The notes beneath the pieces are model-generated. The model was not told the DNA's origin and did not search any database. It saw only the letters and a list, made by a program, of their open reading frames with translations. 64,000 nt of DNA from Cunninghamia lanceolata (Eukaryota > Streptophyta > Pinopsida > Cupressales > Cupressaceae), in contig BSBN01000140.1 in NCBI GenBank assembly GCA_027924645.1, forward strand, positions 7,446,501 through 7,510,500. The letters are read 5' to 3'. How positions within the stretch are numbered: position 1 is the stretch's first letter; each line of letters opens with the position of its first letter. Both the position numbers and the translations under genes were made by a program. Shown in pieces: positions 10,349-21,667 of the stretch.

Positions 10349-11843
10349 CTGAAATACTTCTCTTGAAAACTTTCATTTTTCCATGCACAATAGATTAGGA
10401 TTTCCATTTCCCACCCCTCCCCACCACCATTGGTCTATGTCCCAGAGAGTATTTTTTGAATTCTTGTAATGACCTCACGGCCATTCATCCCCAATGAGAA
10501 CCATTGTTGGAACATAATTTTAACCCGAAAATTTTTATAAATTTCTTTTTGCCCGACATCATATTATCCCCAAAATACCATTTTAAATTTTTGCCCACTT
10601 AAATCAATACATCCATTTGACCCATAGTTTTAACCCTAATAAGTTCATATTTTGTTGCCCTCACCCTAAAAGCAAAAAAGCATATCAGAAAAGCACTTCT
10701 ATATCGCTAAGTACCACCCTAAGGTCTTTTTGATAAGTGAATTCAAAGAATATTGGTGAGAAACCACCATATTAGGTAGACTCACTTTGGAGTCTCTTTG
10801 ATAATATGAAAGACCAAAAGGGAAGGAACACACAACTCAGGGGCATATCGGATTGATATAAAAAAATCGAAGGGATTGACAGATTAAAGAGACTAAGGAT
10901 TATCAAAGTAAGTCATTTAATGGTCTCTTCGATATTCTGAAGACATGAAAATCATATTAAAGTGATCAATTTATATCGGTGTGGCACCTAAATGTGTCCC
11001 ATTGATAAAGCGATAGCACTTACAAAGGGTAAATAAAAACATTTTGAAAAGACTTTGGAATATCAGAGTAATATGATTTCTAGTCCCACCAATAAGTTGA
11101 TGACATTTATGAATAAGGAGGAACATTGGAGGTATTTTGAAGAGACTCTGGGATATCAGAGTGAGGTAATCCTCAGTCCCTTCAAAAAGGTGAATGACAT
11201 AATAAGCAAAGGGACATTGAAGAAATAAGTAACTATCGAAGAGACTATTCATAAAAAAGATTTCTGGAGGAAGTCGTGTTATCAGTATGACCCCATCTAG
11301 GGTCATTCCAAAATCCTGAGGAAAATAAAAGAATAAAAGAATATCTTGAGGGAAAAGAGACATATCGATGAGATTATAATGTTGATAATTACGATGGAAT
11401 AGTGACAGGACAATTTTGATGGTGATCAAGCAACCCTTATTCAAAAATTAAATGTCCCTTCGATGATATGAAAGCTACCATGAGATACCATTAATACACT
11501 AGAATTGAGTATATTGAGTCAAATATTGAGAAGATTGAACAATTAAGAAACCACGAGGAGTGAGGGCAAGGTGTAGCAAAAATAATAATTTGAGAACTAA
11601 AGAAGATATCCAAGTAAGTATTCTAAGTTTGGCTTGGAATTTGCAACATACTGGTTCAAATTACATTCACAGAAGTAGGGTTCTTTTACATAAGTTTAAA
11701 TCATGGAAGATATAACTAAAAACCCTAAGGGTAAAAGACATAAATTACAAGAAAGACACTAAAACTAGGATTTGATAGATCAATGCCTAGGATCAGGACA
11801 TAGATCTAGGAGAAATGCCTAGTTAAACCCCCAAGCCTAAAAA
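10349..11843. other. 3' untranslated region of the Ty3/gypsy fragment
   Basis: About 1.5 kb follow the integrase stop with no usable frame. A purine/pyrimidine-skewed start (CCCACCCCTCCCCACCACC at about 10410) and a set of tandem repeats are the only structure seen. Long repeat-bearing 3' regions are known from Tat-type elements. Confidence 0.5.
10939..11237. repeat. Degenerate tandem repeat, about three units of 94-107 bp
   Basis: Units begin GAA(A/G)AGACT at 10939, 11046 and 11140 and share GGAATATCAGAGT.A and CAGTCCC...TTGATGACAT-type blocks followed by AAGGG(A)ACATT and a short T-run. A partial unit starts at 11238. Divergence is high. Confidence 0.55.
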
Positions 11844-13577
11844 TTGGAGAATATATACAAACAAATAGGGGACACATGGACCCCAATAAGGGGGTATGAT
11901 CTTTTTCTCTATCACTATAGGAAAATGCATGGGCATAAACCTGTCTCCAATCCATGGAGACTGAACCTGGGAAAATGTATAGTGCCAAATGTGTTTGTTA
12001 ATGTGGAGTTGTTAAAAGTTGTGGCCAAGAAATACAATCCATAAACCTTCATAGTTGAGTTGAATGATGGGCTTGGTTTCATCCCTATCACCAAAGACTA
12101 TATATATCAATGGTGTTTCAGATGGACACTAGCTTTGATGTGAAATTTAGAATCAGAGACCTATTGATTGAGTACTATAATCTGCACAATATCTATAAGA
12201 GATGGAGGCTACATTTGCATAGGCCTTGAGATGAAGGAAATAGTCTTAGAGTATTCTTAGGAGTTAAGGATCCACCCTATTCCATAGAATTATTTGAGGA
12301 ATACTTTAGATGCACAAACTATTATGTCTGTCAATTGCTTGGTCTGGAAGCCTCTTTATTTATGGAAGTTGCACCAATGGTTCTAACTGTAGATGTGAAA
12401 AGCCAAGATGCATGGCATATGGACTATGTTGAGTACCTTTGCCAATGATCTTCATAATGATTTGGTTGCTATAAAAAATGGAGGTAGTAAATTTAGGCAT
12501 TACTCTTTGTTCATGCATCTTATCTTGTATGAGGGACAAAATATGTGTCTATCAGATGAATGCTTGAGAGTAAGAGATTTGGATAGGGATGGAAAAATCA
12601 AACCTATGTAGATGTGGACAACTATCTAGGATAACATGTGTGAGAGATCCCATTATTATTATTTTGAATAATAATTTGTAAAACCTGTGTATAAATTACT
12701 AGGCCATCCGTGTGATTACAACCTATCAATGGAAGTGCAAAAAATTTTGAGACCAAAGGACAAGAATGAGAGTGGAAGATTTAATCACAAATGGGGTGAT
12801 TGGTATGCCTATAATGACTACACAAGGATTAGAGTATTTGGGTATGAAGGACCACCATTTTTGTTGCCAAAAACCTGTCCATATAGAGTTGCCTATTTAG
12901 AGATTGATAAAAGTCACAATAAATAGTCCTTGATGCCTAGAACTTTTTGTTTTGGAGATTTTACAGTTCTTACTAAGAAAGGATATCAATTAATTGATAA
13001 AAAACTAGAACATTTCAGAATGCCATCAGGAAATGCAAGAGAAAACTTTGACCCTAAACACTTCATTAATAGTGTCAAAATTAATAAAAACTTGAAAAAA
13101 TATCACCATGTGCTATTTGTTGATGATGATTTGATCAAAAATGTTGATGAGAACAGTGCAGTTGAAAGAAGAAATTTGTATCATAAAATAATTCTAGCTG
13201 AGGCTTGGAGGATAGCCAAAAATCTCACTTAAAAAGGAGCTTTTCTGGAGGTTGATGATCATGTTGAAAGGTTGGACATGTTAGTTGCACATGCAGTAGA
13301 ATTAACTATGGATGTTCATCCTAAGTTTTTCAAGAGAAGAGGTAAAAATATCAGGGAGACACAAGCTAAGTGTGAAGTACCCTTGGGCCATCTTTCTCCT
13401 TAGCCCACACTAGACATCAATTTCTCTCTTGATATCAATGTTACAGAGGATGAAGAGTTTGAAAGTGGAGACGAAGGTGTGCAGGTCTTTGAGCCTGTAA
13501 TTGAAGAGTATGAGCCTCCTATGGATAGAAAAATTGTCATGATGGAAGCCCCTGATGAGTACTTTCTTGCTGCCTGA
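11844..13577 (+). pseudogene. Unrecognised ORF downstream of Ty3/gypsy integrase
   Basis: An interrupted frame of about 570 codons ends at TGA 13576 (DEYFLAA). It reads frame 0, then frame 2 from about 12134 to 12420, then frame 0 again, with scattered stops. Visible blocks: DTWTPIRGYDLFLYHYRK, RIRDLLIEYYNLHNIYKRW, LGVKDPPYSIELFEEYFRC, NDLHNDLVAIKNGGSKFRHY, WGDWYAYNDYTRIRVFGYEG, and an acidic C-terminus. No catalytic or metal-binding motif is evident and I do not recognise the family. Its place after integrase and before a possible LTR at about 13805 suggests an accessory gene of the same element, comparable in position to the env-like ORF of Athila. It could instead be a separate old insertion. 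Confidence 0.55.
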
Positions 13578-13929
13578 TTATTGAATTTTTCTATGACTAA
13601 TCCATATAATCTTTGTGATTGCTGTGATCGATTGGTGATATGATATTTTTCCTTTCCAATCTCTTCACAAATCTTGTATGCAGATATGTATTTTCCTTTA
13701 TATATATTTCTTTCTTAAAATCTACTTGAATACCTTTATATCTGTAGATCTAAAATAGATGTTGATATATTCTTCTTATTTTCTGATTCGATGCCTTTTT
13801 GAATGTAGTGGGGGCCTCTATTAATATTAGAGGCTACCCCTTTATGAGGGACGTAGGCTTTCTAAGGCAACGATTCCTTTTAAAGGAATTCACTTTCTTG
13901 GGATGGGTCGGCTAACTTGGTTGGCCCCC
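13578..13929. other. Non-coding; possible LTR start with hairpin
   Basis: No gene is visible. At 13814-13834 GCCTCTA and TAGAGGC form a 7-bp stem with a 7-base loop, just after TGTAGTGGGG; this could be the start of the 3' LTR of the Ty3/gypsy element. No second LTR is available for comparison. Confidence 0.3.
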
Positions 13930-14112
13930 TTAAAATATTATTATTGTTATTAATAATATTATTATTAGTATTTATAATAATAATAATTTTTTATTTTTTA
14001 TTATTTATATGTATTATTACTATTGTTTTATATATATATAATGATAATATATATGTATTTATAATTACCTCTATGACATTATTATATCTTATATATTATC
14101 ATCTATATACAT
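13930..14112. repeat. AT-rich low-complexity and tandem array (left part)
   Basis: The sequence is almost pure A/T with ATT and TA runs. Bases 14053-14112 match 20873-20934, showing that this is the left part of the 282-bp array that continues after the LINE. Confidence 0.85.
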
Positions 14113-14129
14113 ACATTTGTTCAATGATA
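14113..14129. repeat. LINE target-site duplication, left copy
   Basis: ACATTTGTTCAATGATA is repeated exactly at 20652-20668, directly after the LINE poly(A) tail. Confidence 0.92.
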
Positions 14130-14223
14130 ATAATTAATTTTGTATTACATTATTAAATATAATGATATTATATTTATGGCTCAAAAAAATAGGTCTACAA
14201 ATTCTTGACGGGCGAAATGGAAG

Positions 14224-15285
14224 ATGGAAGCACCTTGTGTAGAAACCCCAGACATCGAAGGCGCGAGCAAACAGATCCAAATTAACCTAGATGATGAGGC
14301 CAAAAAAGACAGAGAGACTCTTAGAAATTAGGTGATAATCGAAAGACCTCTAGGGTAGAAACTGTCCAAAAAAGAAATCACAAAATGGGTGCTAGAGAAT
14401 TGGAAATGGCCATGTACCATCAAATTCCTACCGAAATTTTTTTTCTTTGTCCTTATGCACAGTTAGGAGGAGCGTGACTTGATCCTCTCCTTCAACCAAT
14501 GGCAAATAGAAGACTCATTCCTTTTCATCCAGAAATGGAGTCCTTTATTTGATCCTTGCAGCACCAAACCGGCAGAGAATCCCCTTTGGTTCAGGCTATA
14601 CAATCAACCTTCAAAATTTTGGTCTGAAAATTGTTTAAAGAAAATCAGGAACTCGTTCAGAGTAATAATTGAGATTGACAAAGAGATCCTTGATAGCAAT
14701 TCTTTCCTCTATGCCCAAATTAGGGTTGCCACCATTGATACATGGCCAGACTCCATCAAGATTCTATCAGCACTTGGTGAGAGATCGGTAAAAATCAAGC
14801 AAGAGGAAGCAAAATTTTTTTGCCTATCTTATGGAAGCAGAAATCATGGCTCCAAATGTTGCCCTGCGAATACAAAAAAGGAATGGAGAAAAAAAGAACT
14901 GACTCCTCAGAACTTTGCCAACACCCCGGAGCCTTCCTCTTCTATGCCGCCACTGGAAGATGTCATGCCAAGGCTCACTGAAGTTCATCAAGAAGCCCCT
15001 ATGATGGTAGCTCCGTTAGTAGACCCTTCCATTTTTGCAGTGGAAGCAGAAGTCTCGATGCATGCCACCTCATATGCTCTAGCTAACCCTAACTTCTTAG
15101 ATGTAGAAGATAACTCTGGTTGGTATGACTCCAATGGAGAAGATGAGTTTGGAGAAGCAGATATTGGATTAGTCAGTCAAGAAGCAGCCAAGATCCTAAA
15201 ACCAAATTTGAATGTAAAAGGAAAGAAGAAAGGCCAAAAACTAAACAGAATCCTAAGGGAGGAGGAAGTGGCCAAAGGTGGCTAA
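14224..15285 (+). pseudogene. LINE ORF1 (DUF4283-like RNA-binding protein)
   Basis: ATG at 14224 (MEAPCVETPD) opens the frame; three early stops (14329, 14356, about 14463) interrupt it, then it is open to 15283. The first half resembles the DUF4283 domain of plant LINE ORF1: LSFNQWQIEDSFLFIQKW followed by NPLWFRLYNQPSKFW. A single zinc-knuckle-like CLSYGSRNHGSKCC at about 14821 has tyrosine where the second cysteine should be. The rest is acidic and then lysine-rich. ORF1 proteins coat the LINE RNA. Confidence 0.82.
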
Positions 15286-15344
15286 GCCACCCTAAAAAAT
15301 TTCATAAACAGTACCAAGGGAGGAGATACCTCCCTTGGGAAGCA

Positions 15345-18300
15345 ATGAAGATACTGAGTTGGAATGTTAGGGGCTTAAACACCCCAGACAAATGACGCTT
15401 GCTAAAGCATCACCTCCAGACCTTTGGTGTAGCTATTGTACTCCTCCAAGAAACTAAACTTTCCAAAGATGAGAGCGACACTTTCTGCAGATCGTGTAGA
15501 GGCTGGGATGGCTTTTTTGCCCCTGCCCAAGGTGCCTCTGGAGGTATGTGTGCACTTTGGAACCTAGAGTTGCAAATCTTTCAATGCTTGGTGAGACAAA
15601 CAATTGGATGGCCATGCTGGTCAGCAATAATTAGTCCCACTCTCAATTCATCCTATGGAATGTTTATGGACCTATCAAAATGCTAGATAAGTTAGAAACC
15701 TGGGCCTCAATCTCAGCCTTCATGGTGAACCACAAAAAAGATTTCTGGGTTTTGGGAGGTGACTTCAACACTGTTCTTTCAGTCAAAGAAAAAAGAGGGG
15801 GTCTATGCCACATAAGTCAGAGCCAAAAAGATTTCAATCTTTTTGTAGAAGAAAATAACTCAGTGGACATTGCACCAAAGAATGGGGAATTTACTTGGAC
15901 GAACAGAAGAAAAGGCTTCACCAACATAGTAGAGTGACTAGACCGTTTCCTGGTCTCCTCTAACTTCCTGACTGAAGTTGCGTCAGACTCTCTCATTCTG
16001 CCAATCTCTGGATCCGACCACTTCCTAGTTCTACTTTGCTTACATGAGGACTCACCTCCCTCTAGATGTCCTTTCAAATTTGAAAAAATATGGTTAAGGG
16101 GTCCATCTTTGAAGGACTTGGTCAGCACCTGGTGGAAGGAAACCAAAGTTTAGAAAGGTTCAAAAATGTTTATCATAGCAAAAAAATTGATAGCAATAAA
16201 AGGCCATATGAAAATATGGAATGAAATTTCCTTTAAGAACATCTTCAAAGAGAAGGAAAGAATCGAAGCTGAGTTAGAAGCACTAAACTCAGTCATAATC
16301 CTCAAAGGTATGACGGGGGTGGAATTCGTAAAAGAAAAAGAACTAACAAAGATCCATGACAAACTCCTAGCTTGAGAAGAAGTCTACTAGAGGTCCAAAT
16401 CCCGTGAAACATGGCTGAATGAAGGCAACCTTAACACAAAATTCTTCCATAATTCCACTAGGTAGAGAAGAAACTTCAATTGGATTACTAAAATCACAAG
16501 CTCTTGGGGTGCTAAATTGATTGACCTGGAGGCAATCCAAAAAGAAGTGGTCTCATTTTTCCAATCACTCTTAGTAGATGAGGCCTCCTTTGGCTAGCTC
16601 CAAGAACCTTTCCTGGATAACATCCCGTCCATTTTCTTAGAAGAAGATAATGAAATGCTTCTAGGACCAATCACCAAAGAGGAACTCAAATTTTTGGTTT
16701 TCCAAATGCCGCCAGACAAAGCCTCAGGCCCGGACGGCTTCCCGACCAAATTTTACCAAGAATTTTGGGACATCTTAGAAGATGACGTCTAGAAAGCGAT
16801 GGAAGACTTAAGGAACTCCAAAAGAATGATCAAGGACATAAACAACACATTCCTGGCCTTAATTCCAAAAAAAGTAGATTTCAATTCCTTCAACGACTTC
16901 CGGCCCATCTCCCTCTGCAACATAATTTACAAAATTGAGACAAAAGTTTTGGCGAATTGGCTGAAAAATATTCTTCCCTCCATAATTTCTGAGGAGCAAA
17001 GTGGCTTCACCCTGGGCAAGAATATCGTTGATAGTATTATCATGGCTCATGAGACGGTGCACTCCATCATCTCGAGTAACCAAAGTAGCATGATACTGAA
17101 GCTTGATATCAGTAAGGCATATGATCGAGTTAACTAGCGATTCCTAATGAAAATAATGGAAAGATTTGGCTTTCACAAATAGTGGATTGATTAGATCTTC
17201 AACTACATCTCAATGGCTTGATATTTAGTACTAGTAAACGGGAGCCCATGCAGTTTCTTTGAGCCCTCTAGGGGTCTTCGTCAGGGAGACCCACTACCAC
17301 CTTTCCTCTTTGTGATAATGGCTAAAGCTTTGGGACAAGGCATTCAACATTTAGTTCAAAATAACCATTGGAGAGGTGTGCAGGTTGCGGACGGGCTTCC
17401 ACCGGCTTCGCATCGCAATTTGCTGATGACACTCTTCTCTTCGCGGCCTCCCAAGTCCAAGAGGCAATGGTGATCTCATCCGTGCTAGATCACTACTCAA
17501 AAGCCTCAGGCCAAGTAATAAATCTCACCAAATCCAACATTTTCTTTTTCAACACATGCAAAAGAATGCAATGCCATATCCTATCTATACTCTGTTTTGA
17601 GAAAGCTGAGCTGCCGAGAAAATACTTGGGAGTCCCCCTCTTCAAAGGGGCCATGCAATCTATTTTCTGGGAAGATACCATCCAAAAATGTTGCTCCAAA
17701 GCTTCTTCTTGGAAAGGAAAGTAGCTCACCCTCTCAAGCAACATTCAAATGATTAAAGCAATTCTCTCAACGATTCCTATTTATTACTTGAGTAGCAATC
17801 AAATAAGCAAAAAGGCTAGTTGCATTCTAGATGGAATCCTCAAGAATTTTTTATGGGAAGGGGCAAATGAAGTAAAAAGAATCCCCCTAATTAGCTAGCA
17901 AACTACCTATAAAGATAAGAAAGATGGTGGAGCTAGTATTAGAAACCTTGAAAAGGAAGACATCACTTTAGGGGTGAAGTTGGTTTGGCTAATTTATAAA
18001 GAGCCCAATGCAAGATGGTGCAAAATCTTGAGGAAAAAATACTTGGATTCTGAGGAACCTGAACGGATTTTCACTACCCCTAACCCTCCAAAAGGTTTGC
18101 ATATCTAGAATTTCTTTCAGAACTGCAGGTGGCTCATTTCGGATTACATCTCCTGGATTCTCCACAATGGCTCTAAAGCAAACCTTTGGGAGGACTTGAT
18201 AAATGGCCTCCCCCCTTTGACTGATATTCCTAGGTTAAAGAACCACTGGAGAAGGATTGCGGACTCCTCTAGGTACTTGGTGGTGGATTATATCAATGGC

Positions 18301-19543
18301 GTGGACTGGAACTAGGAGAAAATATCTACTCTCCCAATAGACAGAGAAGGTAGCGCCGAATTAAAAAAAGCACTCCTAGTAAGGAAGATAATCACCTCAA
18401 ATAGAGAAGATGAATTGATGTGGACCGGGTCCAAATCTGGGAGATATACAGTTAAATTTGGATATAAAATGTAAAATACTTAGCCACATCCAGAGTGGCC
18501 TTTGAGCTTATGTTGGGGTAAATGGACTCTCTCGAAAGCAGGTGCTTTCTTGTGGATCACTTTCCATCAATGAATACTAATTGGGGACAGGTTGAACCGG
18601 CTAGGAATTGCGGGCCCATCATGATGTGTTGTGTGCCACAATACAGAAGAATCTTTGGACCATTTGCTGGTATCCTAACCCTTCACTACAAAATGCTAGG
18701 ACTGGCTGTGAGGTAAGCTTGATTGGTGCAGTGCTCTCCCCAACAAGCTAACAGGATTAATGAAAGGGTGGCTAATAGGGCCCAAGGCACTGTGGTGAGG
18801 ATTGTAGGAAGCCAGTCCTTCACTCCTCATTTGGCACATTTGGCGCGAGTGAAACCAAAGGATCTTCAGAGACATCTCCTCTACTCTAGAAGGTGTCTTA
18901 CGAAATCTGGACCTAGGCATCACTGAGATCATCAATGTAAGAATAATGGAGTCCTCCTCAACACTGTTTGCTGCATGGGACAGGGAAGCAAGGAAGAGAT
19001 GGCCAGACCTAATAATTCCAAACCAATGCCATGATACAAGCAAAGTTGAGGAAAGGAAAAGAAAATGAGCTCTCACTAAATGGTTTGCCTCGGCCCTGGG
19101 AAGACTAAAACTAAATTTTGATTGGGCTGCAAAGGGTAATCCGGGCACCTTTGGAGCGGGAGTCATAATCTGGGATCACCAAGGGAAGTTGATTTGGGGC
19201 CTTTCAAAGAAGCTACCCAATGGCATGAACAATGAAGCTAAATTTGCAGCCTTGCTTACAGGCCTTCGTCTATGCAAAGATCACCACATAATAGACCTAG
19301 ATGTTGAAGGCGACTCCCTCCTTTGCATAAGGGTGATCACCACCAAAAACACATCTAGCTGGAGGGTGAGGTAATTGGTGGAGGCTATCTAGAACTGCTT
19401 CGAAAACATGGGAAATGTGTCCACCCACACCTACTGAGAAGGGAATAAGGCTGCAAATTTTTTAGCAAATTGGGCCTGTGTACAAGAACAAGATGAGATT
19501 TTGACAAACTCGTGTGATCCCTGGCTAGGGCTGCCATTAGAAT
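15345..19543 (+). pseudogene. LINE ORF2: endonuclease, RT, RNase H
   Basis: ATG at 15345 (MKILSWNVRGLN) starts an APE-type endonuclease; LLQETKLS, GGDFNT (about 15757) and SGSDHFLV (about 16012) are its active-site landmarks and are present. RT follows (16700-17750): PPDKASGPDGF, FRPISLCN, LRQGDP and an intact FADD box at 17419-17430. A zinc-finger RVT-type region (about 18480-18720) is badly broken, and an RNase H domain closes the protein (19110-19540; GAGVIIWD, NNEAKFAAL, DVEGDSLL). The frame changes 0-2 near 15660 and 2-1 near 17370, with further shifts around 18500, and there are many stops, mostly TAG. Nicking and target-primed reverse transcription are the family's role. Confidence 0.92.
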
Positions 19544-20651
19544 GACCCTTGACAACTAGTTTGGGCAGCACTCTCACCCAATTAAAATTTTAAAATCTCC
19601 TTCTCTCAGTGGCGGCGTACTAGTTCCTCAAAATAGCAGAGTTTCTACACAGAGCCATATAGGGAGACAAACTTATTTAAGGCAATGAAGACACTTGTTC
19701 CACTCATTCAAGATGGAGATCAAGTGTGAGTGTATCTACTAGAAAGGAGCGGAGAGCCCTGAGAATGCTGAGGATGACGAGGCCGAAGGAGTGAACGACA
19801 ATGCCGAGCCACCTGAGGAAACAAGAATTGCCCAAATTAAGTGGCTCTTCATAGCCAACGATGCCATTACAGGAGCAATCCTCAAGGTAATAGGTGAAGC
19901 TAATCTTCCCAAAGGTCATGTTCATGATGCAACCTTCTATGAGGAATTCTTGACCACCTGCATGCTCATCCTTAGGAGGAAGGATCGGAGAGCCCGGAGA
20001 ATGCTGAGGATGACGAGGCCGAAGGAGAAGATGACAATGCTGAGCCACCTAAGGAAATAAGAATTGCCCAAATCAAGCAGCTCTTCATAGCTAATGATGC
20101 CATTGCAGAGCAATCCTCAAGGTAATAGGTGAAGCTAATCTTCGCGAAGGTCATGTTCATGATGCAACCTTTTATGAGGAATTCTTGACCACCTGCATGC
20201 TCATCCTTGGGAAGAAGTCAAGGGGTCGTATCTTGGTCAACTCACTCATGAAAGAAAATATGAAAGAGGACACCTACTCAGCCATCACTGCTTTCAACAA
20301 AAGGCCCACCAGGGGCTCGATTGGAGGGATTTTCAGTGCGGGCACAATTAACAATGACCAGGATCCTCTGACTGTCTCCGCTCAAGCCCTGGTCCTCCTC
20401 TAAGAAGGGATTATGAGGAATAAGCTGGAAACCTTCACCTACTTCATAGGCCAATATGGGGACCTCCTGTCCCCACAATAAGTGGAAAGGGTCAACAAAG
20501 TGGTAGATGGCCTAAGAGTGTTGTGGCACTCCTAAATGTACTGGCCAACTATGGCACCTCTTTACTGCTCTCAAGAGTAGGGTTTTGTATCTCCATTTAT
20601 ATAAATGAAAGGGAGCTACCCCCTATGGTAGCACTTATCTATAAAAAAAAA
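19544..20651 (+). other. LINE 3' region with poly(A) tail
   Basis: The last 1.1 kb carries open but shifted coding-like sequence (for example TFYEEFLTTCMLIL at about 19930, and ITAFNKRPTRGSIGGIFSAG at about 20285), then a typical end with ATAAATGAAA and the A tail at 20642-20651. The coding-like part could be a C-terminal extension of ORF2 or captured sequence. Confidence 0.6.
19750..20214 (+). repeat. 236-bp tandem duplication in the LINE 3' region
   Basis: Units 19750-19985 and 19986-20214 share CGGAGAGCCC.GAGAATGCTG through TGCATGCTCATCCTT. The period, 236, is not a multiple of three, so the second unit reads in a different frame. Confidence 0.93.
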
Positions 20652-20668
20652 ACATTTGTTCAATGATA
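20652..20668. repeat. LINE target-site duplication, right copy
   Basis: This is identical to 14113-14129 and lies directly after the poly(A) tail. Confidence 0.92.
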
Positions 20669-21017
20669 GGAAAGACAGTTCATAATACGATTATATGGAT
20701 ATATGTAAATCTCCCATGAATCGTAAGGTATGCACACACACACATATATACATATATATATATACATACATATATATATATATGTATATATATGTATATA
20801 TACACACACACACATATATATGTATATATACTTATATTTATATATATGTATATATATATGTGTGTGTGTGTGTGTATTTATAATTACCTCTATTATATTA
20901 TTATATCTTATATATATTATCATCTATATACATACATTTGTTAAATGATAGGAAAGACATTTCACAATATGATTATATGGATATGTGTAAATCTCCCATG
21001 AATTGTAAGGTATGCAC
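20652..21017. repeat. 282-bp AT-rich tandem array (right part) with TA/CA microsatellite
   Basis: 20653-20735 recurs at 20935-21017 (CATTTGTT.AATGATAGGAAAGAC through AAGGTATGCACA), a period of 282. Between them lie CA, TA and GT runs (20731-20872). Translated ORFs here are microsatellite artefacts. Confidence 0.9.
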
Positions 21018-21074
21018 ATAACATGTACTTAAATATAATATATAATGTAATACAATATAGGTGATATGATAGTC

Positions 21075-21660
21075 AATAGTTTTCATAGTCATGAATTCTT
21101 CAATAGTAGCTACCTTGTGACTATATGACTTTGGTAGTGATATGAGAATTTTCATCACAACTTCCTTATCAATGATAGTTCCTCCACACCCTTTATTCCA
21201 GTGACAAATTCATCAACTCTTTACATAAAGGTTGTTATATTTTCATGTTCATTCATCTTCAAACCCTCATATTTCACTTTCAAGCTCTGTAGCTTGGCTT
21301 CTCTTACAAATTCATCTCCTTCATATAGATTTTTTAGGTTCACCCATATCTCATTTGTAAATTCAAGGTCCACAACTTTTGTCAACACTGAGTCACTTAA
21401 GGAAATTAACGGAGCACCCTTCGCTTTGACATCCAACTCATATTCTTTGATTTCATCTTCTGTCATCAAACCATTTTCAAGCATGGTATATTATGTTTGT
21501 GCAGCCTTCCATACTTTATAACCAAGACAAAGAAGATGGCTTTTCATTCATACCTTCCAAAGACCATAATTTGTCCCATTAAAATGCGGAGCTTCCTTCT
21601 TATAAGACATCCTAGATCTTCCTCAAGCTATTAGGCTTTCTTTAGAGGAACCGACTCTGA
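21075..21660 (-). pseudogene. Ty1/copia gag, N-terminal part (UBN2-type)
   Basis: Reading leftward from the primer-binding site, the frame gives a copia capsid-type gag: LMTEDEIKEYELDVKAKGA, FTNEIWVNLKNLYEG, LQSLKVKYEGLKMNEHENIT, and after a shift MKILISLPKSYSHKVATIEE. It stops around 21075, where the AT-rich array begins; the zinc knuckle, protease and pol are missing. Gag would package the element RNA. It is a remnant, probably truncated by the array or by deletion. Confidence 0.85.
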
Positions 21661-21667
21661 TACCAAT
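21651..21667 (-). promoter_or_regulatory. tRNA-iMet primer-binding site of the copia remnant
   Basis: On the minus strand TTGGTATCAGAGTCGG begins right after the LTR end (AACA at 21668), matching the 3' end complement of initiator tRNA-Met. Confidence 0.88.

Larger units (their letters stand above)
14130..20651 (+). mobile_element. L1-type LINE (about 6.5 kb), near full length
   Basis: The element is bounded by perfect 17-bp duplications, ends in a 10-11 base poly(A) tail, and holds ORF1 (14224-15285), ORF2 (15345-about 19543) and a long 3' part with a duplicated segment. ORF2 has the endonuclease, RT, zinc-finger and RNase H order usual for plant L1-like LINEs. Both ORFs carry stops and frameshifts, so it is immobile. 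Confidence 0.93.

Noticed and set aside
10971..11444. 157-codon minus-strand ORF
   Set aside because: It runs across the 94-107 bp tandem repeats of a Ty3/gypsy 3' region; the internal peptide repeats follow the DNA repeats.
20660..20948. Overlapping ORFs rich in Tyr-Ile-His-Thr on both strands
   Set aside because: They are translations of TA/CA microsatellites and have no codon structure or homologue.
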